A stretch of DNA of 11,425 nucleotides from Chromera velia (Eukaryota; Sar; Chromeraceae). The stretch spans positions 8,095-19,519 of the forward strand of contig JAHBMJ010002447.1 of the NCBI GenBank assembly GCA_018398765.1. The letters run 5' to 3'. A model generated the notes under the pieces. The model was given only the letters and a program-made list of their open reading frames with translations. It had not been told where the DNA came from and made no database searches. Both the position numbers and the translations under genes were made by a program. Of the stretch, positions 7,849 to 11,425 are shown piece after piece (within the stretch, counting starts at the first letter, position 1; every line of letters begins with the position of its first letter).

Positions 7849-8204
7849 GCTGTAACATGATGATGATGGAGGGTTACATGCCTAAGTGAGTGCCTTGGAA
7901 AGCATTAATTGGTAGCTAGATCGTTTAAATTAACGTACATACCAGTTCGTAACCATATACAACCGCACACATTTATGTAAGTGCGCAATCTTAAGGTATC
8001 TTAAGATGGCTTAGGCCCTTGTAGACCAGGATGAGTTGTTTTTCTTCATACGAGTTATAGCGAGTTGCTTGTTATGCATATTTTAGAAGTTCACAGACAC
8101 TGTAACAGACTATAACAAACATATACCAACGTATATAGACAAACACCGAACCCCCCGAAAAAACTTCAGCAAAAAAAAAATACATTATGCGAGTGCGTGC
8201 GATC

Positions 8205-8420
8205 TCAGGGCCTCTCGGCTGAGCTCAGCAGAGCTGATCGAGCTGCCCCCCGAGGCGAAACAAAATCCGAGGCCTATGCACTGGCATGCATGCAGGGCCC
8301 CGGCTGCCCGGCACCGCGTTGGCCGGGCCGCCGCGCATCTCCTCGAAGCGCCGCGGGGGAGGCGCCCGGCCCCCCCCCCCGCGCTCCCCGCGCGCGCGGA
8401 CCGGCGCGCCTCCATGCAGA
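8205..8420. promoter_or_regulatory. Extreme GC-rich, CpG-dense patch upstream of gene 2
   Basis: About 215 bases are dominated by C and G with many CpG steps, including a C10 run near 8371-8380 and a GCGCGCGCGG run near 8390. Within or beside it are the 12-bp palindrome GCTGAGCTCAGC (8218-8229) and overlapping GCATGC words at 8284-8293. It ends some 330 bases before the ATG of gene 2, a position suiting a CpG-type promoter. Overlapping frames on both strands are composition-driven Ala/Arg/Pro sequence, not genes. Confidence 0.4.
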
Positions 8421-8672
8421 ATCGGCTGCACGACCTATCCACGACCTTAATTCAGGTCCAATTTCAGGACTCTGCATGTGCATGAAAACCGATTTTCGTG
8501 TTTCAATTCAATTCGTGGCTCTAAACTCGATCCATTTGAAAGCTCTGGGAGTGCTGCACGATCCAGTTGACATTCTCACCCAGCAAGAATGACTTCATAA
8601 GACGCAAGAGGTGACGCAGGGATCGCATTCCTTTCTTTTTGTGCAGCTGCCCGGACAACAGTGATCGACACA

Positions 8673-8689
8673 TTGCTTCGTAGAAGCAA
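8673..8689 (+). promoter_or_regulatory. Stem-loop in the presumed 5' leader of gene 2
   Basis: TTGCTTC (8673-8679) pairs perfectly with GAAGCAA (8683-8689) around the 3-base loop GTA, 64 bases before the start codon. The 5' end of the transcript is unknown, so whether it lies in the mRNA is inference. Confidence 0.35.
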
Positions 8690-8753
8690 CAGTATTCAGC
8701 ATCTTTGAAAGCCAGGAAAGAACATCACTGCAAACCCTCCTGCTTGACTACCA

Positions 8754-10635
8754 ATGACTCGGCTGCTTCCATTGCTTTTGGCACTTTCAGTGCCCCTATC
8801 AGTGCAGCAGGAGGACAATTGCCCCTCGCAGTCCCTCTCCAAAGGACAGAGCGTCTGTCAGGATGACAATGGCCTGATTGACTGCAGACTCAAAGAGATG
8901 CTCAAGGACCCTCTGTACAGGTGAGCTAAAAAGCACACCTTTGGTGTCTATCAATTCACTTGATTCACTTGCTTAGAATACCTTGTGCACTTTCAAACGA
9001 GAGAGCAGAGAGAACAACTATATCAGGAATGTATACCTGTATCTTCATACTCTTCTTTGCGCTCCATCCCCTTTTTGCAGCACTCTCCTCTCTTGCCCAC
9101 TCGTGGCGACTGCTGAAGGTCAGTGAGTCATCCAAGAAGGAAAATTTATCATCGAATCGGTCGTGAGAGGAAGTCCTTTCAGACAAACATGCGAGCGAGG
9201 AAGCATGGAAATTTACAGGGATCAGAGTCCGGAGTTAACTTCTTGTAGACGGGTGCTTGCTGTCTCTATTCAAACCAGTCAGGTAGATGATCAATCTTTC
9301 TTTGTCTATGCAGCATGCACTGGCATCCCCGCACTCTACAGCGCCTGCTGTGACGCCTGCTCAGCTTTCGGCCCCGCGCCTGGTCAGTCTTCCTTTCTTC
9401 TCCCGACTCACTCCTCCAGACGAAACTCTTTCCTTCCGTTGTCTGAAAGAGCTCCAGACTTTCTGTGTATCACCTCGTGAAGTGACTCGGTCGCTTAATT
9501 GCCTTCTTTCGCAGAAAATCAAAGATGTTTGCTGTGAGTCTGTTCTTTGACTTCGAAGGGTCACTGCCTGTGGGGGGAGTGATTTCGTGGCTCGTTCCAA
9601 AGTTTTTGGTGCCCATTTGTCCACGCACTTCCATGCGTGTGCTTTCCTGCCTGCCTATCTACCTGCCTGGCTTGCTTTTATGGAACATATGCCTGTTCTC
9701 ACGGAAAGCATTTTTGTGCGTGTGTGTGTGTGTGTGCGGTCTGTTCAGAGGGCGCAACTTGCAGGAACGATGACTCCGCTGTGATTCCGACTCTGCTGGA
9801 GCAGGACTACACTTGCATGAGGGTGGCTCAGTTGATTCCTTGCTACATGATGTCCATCGATGAGGTTCTCCTTGAAACCTTTGAGACCGGATGCATGCGC
9901 ACATGGTACGATCAGTGCATGAGTGAGGAGGAGCAGTCTGCATCTGTGTGCGCTGTCCCCGAAGTGACAGAACCCGAGGCAGAAGAGGAGGGGGCAGGAG
10001 ACATCGAAAGTCTCCAGGAAGCAGATGGGGGAGAGCAAGACGCCGAAACCGAAGGAGAAACAGAGGAGAAAGAATGCGAGGTCCCCCCTGCAGAAATCAC
10101 TGAGTGCACAGACTCAGATGCACAGGTGGAGTGCGGTCTGAAGCAGCTGTTGGAAGATCCCATGATCTCTCCTCTGCTCTCCTGCGGGCTTGTCGCCACT
10201 GCAGAGGCCTGCACTGGTATCCCCGCTCTCTACAGCACGTGCTGCGACGCCTGTTCCGACTACGCCTCTCTTCCTGAGGGCGCCACCTGCGGCAACGATG
10301 AGAGCGCTGTGGTTCCCACCCTTATGGAGCAGGACTACACCTGCGAGGGTGTGCTTCAGTTGATTCCCTGCTACATGCTCTCTTTTGACGAGTCCCTTCT
10401 TCAGACGTATAAGAGCGGCTGCACACGCACCTGGTATGACAAGTGCGCAATGGAGAGCGAGAAGAGTGAGCTCGCCTCTGTGTGCGATGCTCCTGAGGAG
10501 GGGGGGAGTGGCATTCAGGTTTTGCAGTTTCAGAAGGACCCCTCAAATTTCTTCTTTGATGTTGTACAAGACCCTGTAGCACCAGAGCCAGAGCAGTCAG
10601 CGTCGGTTCCCCCACAACAACGACGACTTCGATAA
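8754..10635 (+). CDS. Gene 2: secreted protein with two tandem 14-cysteine domains
   Basis: Exons 8754-8920, 9081-9118, 9314-9382 and 9749-10635 give 1161 nt, 386 residues, stop TAA. Donors GTGAGC, GTCAGT, GTCAGT and acceptors TTGCAG, ATGCAG, TTCAG fit consensus (phases 2, 1, 1). Each junction is confirmed by alignment to the intronless second domain, for example DPLY-STLLSC against DPMI-SPLLSC. Residues 1-19 (MTRLLPLLLALSVPLSVQQ) look like a signal peptide, so the product probably enters the secretory pathway. Domain 1 covers about 23-159, an acidic Glu-rich linker 162-200, domain 2 201-337, and a tail ending QQRRLR. Each domain has 14 Cys; 12 pairs are offset by exactly 176 residues, and identity from the third to the thirteenth Cys is about 70 % by hand. 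Shared motifs are CTGIPALYS-CCDACS, EQDYTC, LIPCYM and RTWYD-C. An even cysteine count suggests full disulfide bonding. I recognise no named family; a surface, wall or adhesive role is speculation. Confidence 0.88.
9383..9748 (+). other. Intron 3 of gene 2 with TGCC and (TG)n simple repeats
   Basis: This 366-base intron is longer than introns 1 (8921-9080, 160 bases) and 2 (9119-9313, 195 bases). It contains a CTGCCTGCC-type patch at 9648-9672 and a (TG)n tract at 9718-9736, then ends in CTGTTCAG. The frame of exon 4 stays open back to 9637, but that upstream part is intron: only splicing at 9749 continues the domain alignment. Confidence 0.8.
9749..10635 (+). repeat. Intronless second cysteine domain within the last exon of gene 2
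   Basis: The last exon carries the end of domain 1 (from residue 92), the acidic linker, and all of domain 2 (about 10075-10485) without interruption. The codons matching the three domain 1 intron sites are Ser232 (10168), Ala245 (10207) and Glu268 (10276); all are continuous here. The two copies differ at many third codon positions, so the duplication is not very recent. Confidence 0.85.
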
Positions 10636-11425
10636 AAACATCGAAGGAAGCGAGCAAGGAAGATGAATGTATCTCAATCTCCATTTAGTCGGTTTATCGT
10701 TTGAGGGTAGTGCGACCGTTCTGGTTGAAAGTTTCTTCCCTCGAGGGTGGAACCGACTGGATGGTTTTGTCGGACCCGTCTGTTCAGCGGGAATGAATGA
10801 AGGCGGTAGAACACGCTTGTGGAGGATGGATGAGGGTTCGTTCGTCTGGTGAGTGTGAGAGGCAGAGTTGGTGGGTGTGTGCATGCATGCAATTACTCGG
10901 TACGTTTTCGGTGCTGCTGGATTTTTGTTGTGCACGAAGTGAGGATGGAGCTGGAGAAAATCCGTTAACTGTGTGTGTGGCCTCGATCCTCCTCGCTATA
11001 GATGGATGTGTTGGTGAATTAATTCATTCAATGGAGCGAGGGAGTGAAGCTCCAGAAAGATCGATTGGTTCTCTCTGACCTGACTCTGACTCTGTCCTGC
11101 TCTTCTGTGCTTGGTTGGTTGGTTGCTTGCTTGTTTGTGTTTGTGGCTTTTTTGATGATCGAGGCGTCTTGTTGCATGTATGTCAGTGTGTGTCCTGTTG
11201 TGTTTCACTTTCTGTAATGCCACAGAGAGAGACCGATCGACTGATTCGCTGAAACTGGAACACTCGATCCAATAGATGTTTCATGTAATCCCCTTGAACT
11301 CGTTTGACATGCTGTGAAAAGTTTTTGCTCCCAACTTTCCGTTGTGTGCATGTCTGCATGTGATCAAAACTCTGCAAAACTCCTTTGTTCCTCATGGGAA
11401 GAAACGCGTGCATTGCATATTCTTC
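10636..11425. other. 3' flank of gene 2, no supported gene
   Basis: Short frames on both strands lack domains or splice support. The region contains overlapping GCATGC words at 10881-10890, the 12-bp palindrome TGAATTAATTCA (11015-11026) and a GGTT/GCTT-repeat patch at 11110-11140. I could not assign a polyadenylation site with confidence. Confidence 0.5.

Larger units (their letters stand above)
7330..8190. other. AT-rich island with no coding potential
   Basis: Base composition shifts sharply to AT from about 7330 and back to extreme GC just after 8190. A 10-bp unit ATTTCTGAAT is tandemly repeated at 7411-7430. No frame of useful length exists. The middle is filled by consecutive stem-loops at 7593-7848, listed separately. 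The block could be an inserted non-autonomous element or a structured non-coding transcript; I found no terminal repeats or target-site duplication. Confidence 0.6.

Noticed and set aside
8185-8592. Several overlapping Ala/Arg/Pro-rich ORFs on both strands
   Set aside because: Stop codons are rare in DNA this GC-rich, so openness is not evidence. No frame is favoured.
9637-9748. Frame of the large last exon extends upstream to 9637, suggesting a gene starting there
   Set aside because: This part is low-complexity (CLPA, VCVCVCG) from TGCC and TG repeats, starts at GTG, and lies before a clean acceptor at 9748. Only splicing gives continuity with the second domain.

Overview
The window looks like nuclear DNA of a unicellular eukaryote. 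Two plus-strand gene models have GT-AG introns whose phases join cleanly, introns and flanks are rich in pyrimidine microsatellites, and there are no bacterial operons or ribosome binding sites. The self-complementary hexamer GCATGC occurs about 18 times (roughly 3 expected), a word known from apicomplexan promoters. A chromerid, coccidian or other alveolate is my best guess, but this is inference; no gene here identifies a taxon.

Layout. 1-340: intergenic, with a 16-bp perfect palindrome. 378-508: a degenerate ~33-bp minisatellite inside a doubtful minus-strand ORF (339-887). 1050-1721: a ~670-bp foldback element with two ~220-bp arms and 14 exact copies of GTTGGGC/GCCCAAC. 1815-4311: gene 1, a four-exon model for a 162-aa protein of unknown function, with a TATA-like site just downstream of the foldback element, a 1.2-kb C/T-rich first intron, and a (CT)n tract in its last intron. 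4312-8750: mostly non-coding. It holds clustered hairpins (5129-5225), pyrimidine-rich sequence, a weak ORF (6524-6916), an AT-rich island with five consecutive stem-loops (7593-7848) and an extremely GC-rich patch (8205-8420). 8754-10635: gene 2, the most secure gene, a four-exon model for a 386-aa secreted protein with two tandem 14-cysteine domains joined by an acidic linker. 10636-11425: 3' flank with simple repeats.

The most interesting object is gene 2. Its two cysteine domains are about 70 % identical, and 12 of 14 cysteines sit at exactly the same 176-residue offset. The first domain is interrupted by three introns, whereas the second lies wholly in the last exon with none. That asymmetry suggests duplication or replacement through an RNA/cDNA intermediate, or later intron gain. 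I recognise no named family for the domain. The two genes show no visible functional link.
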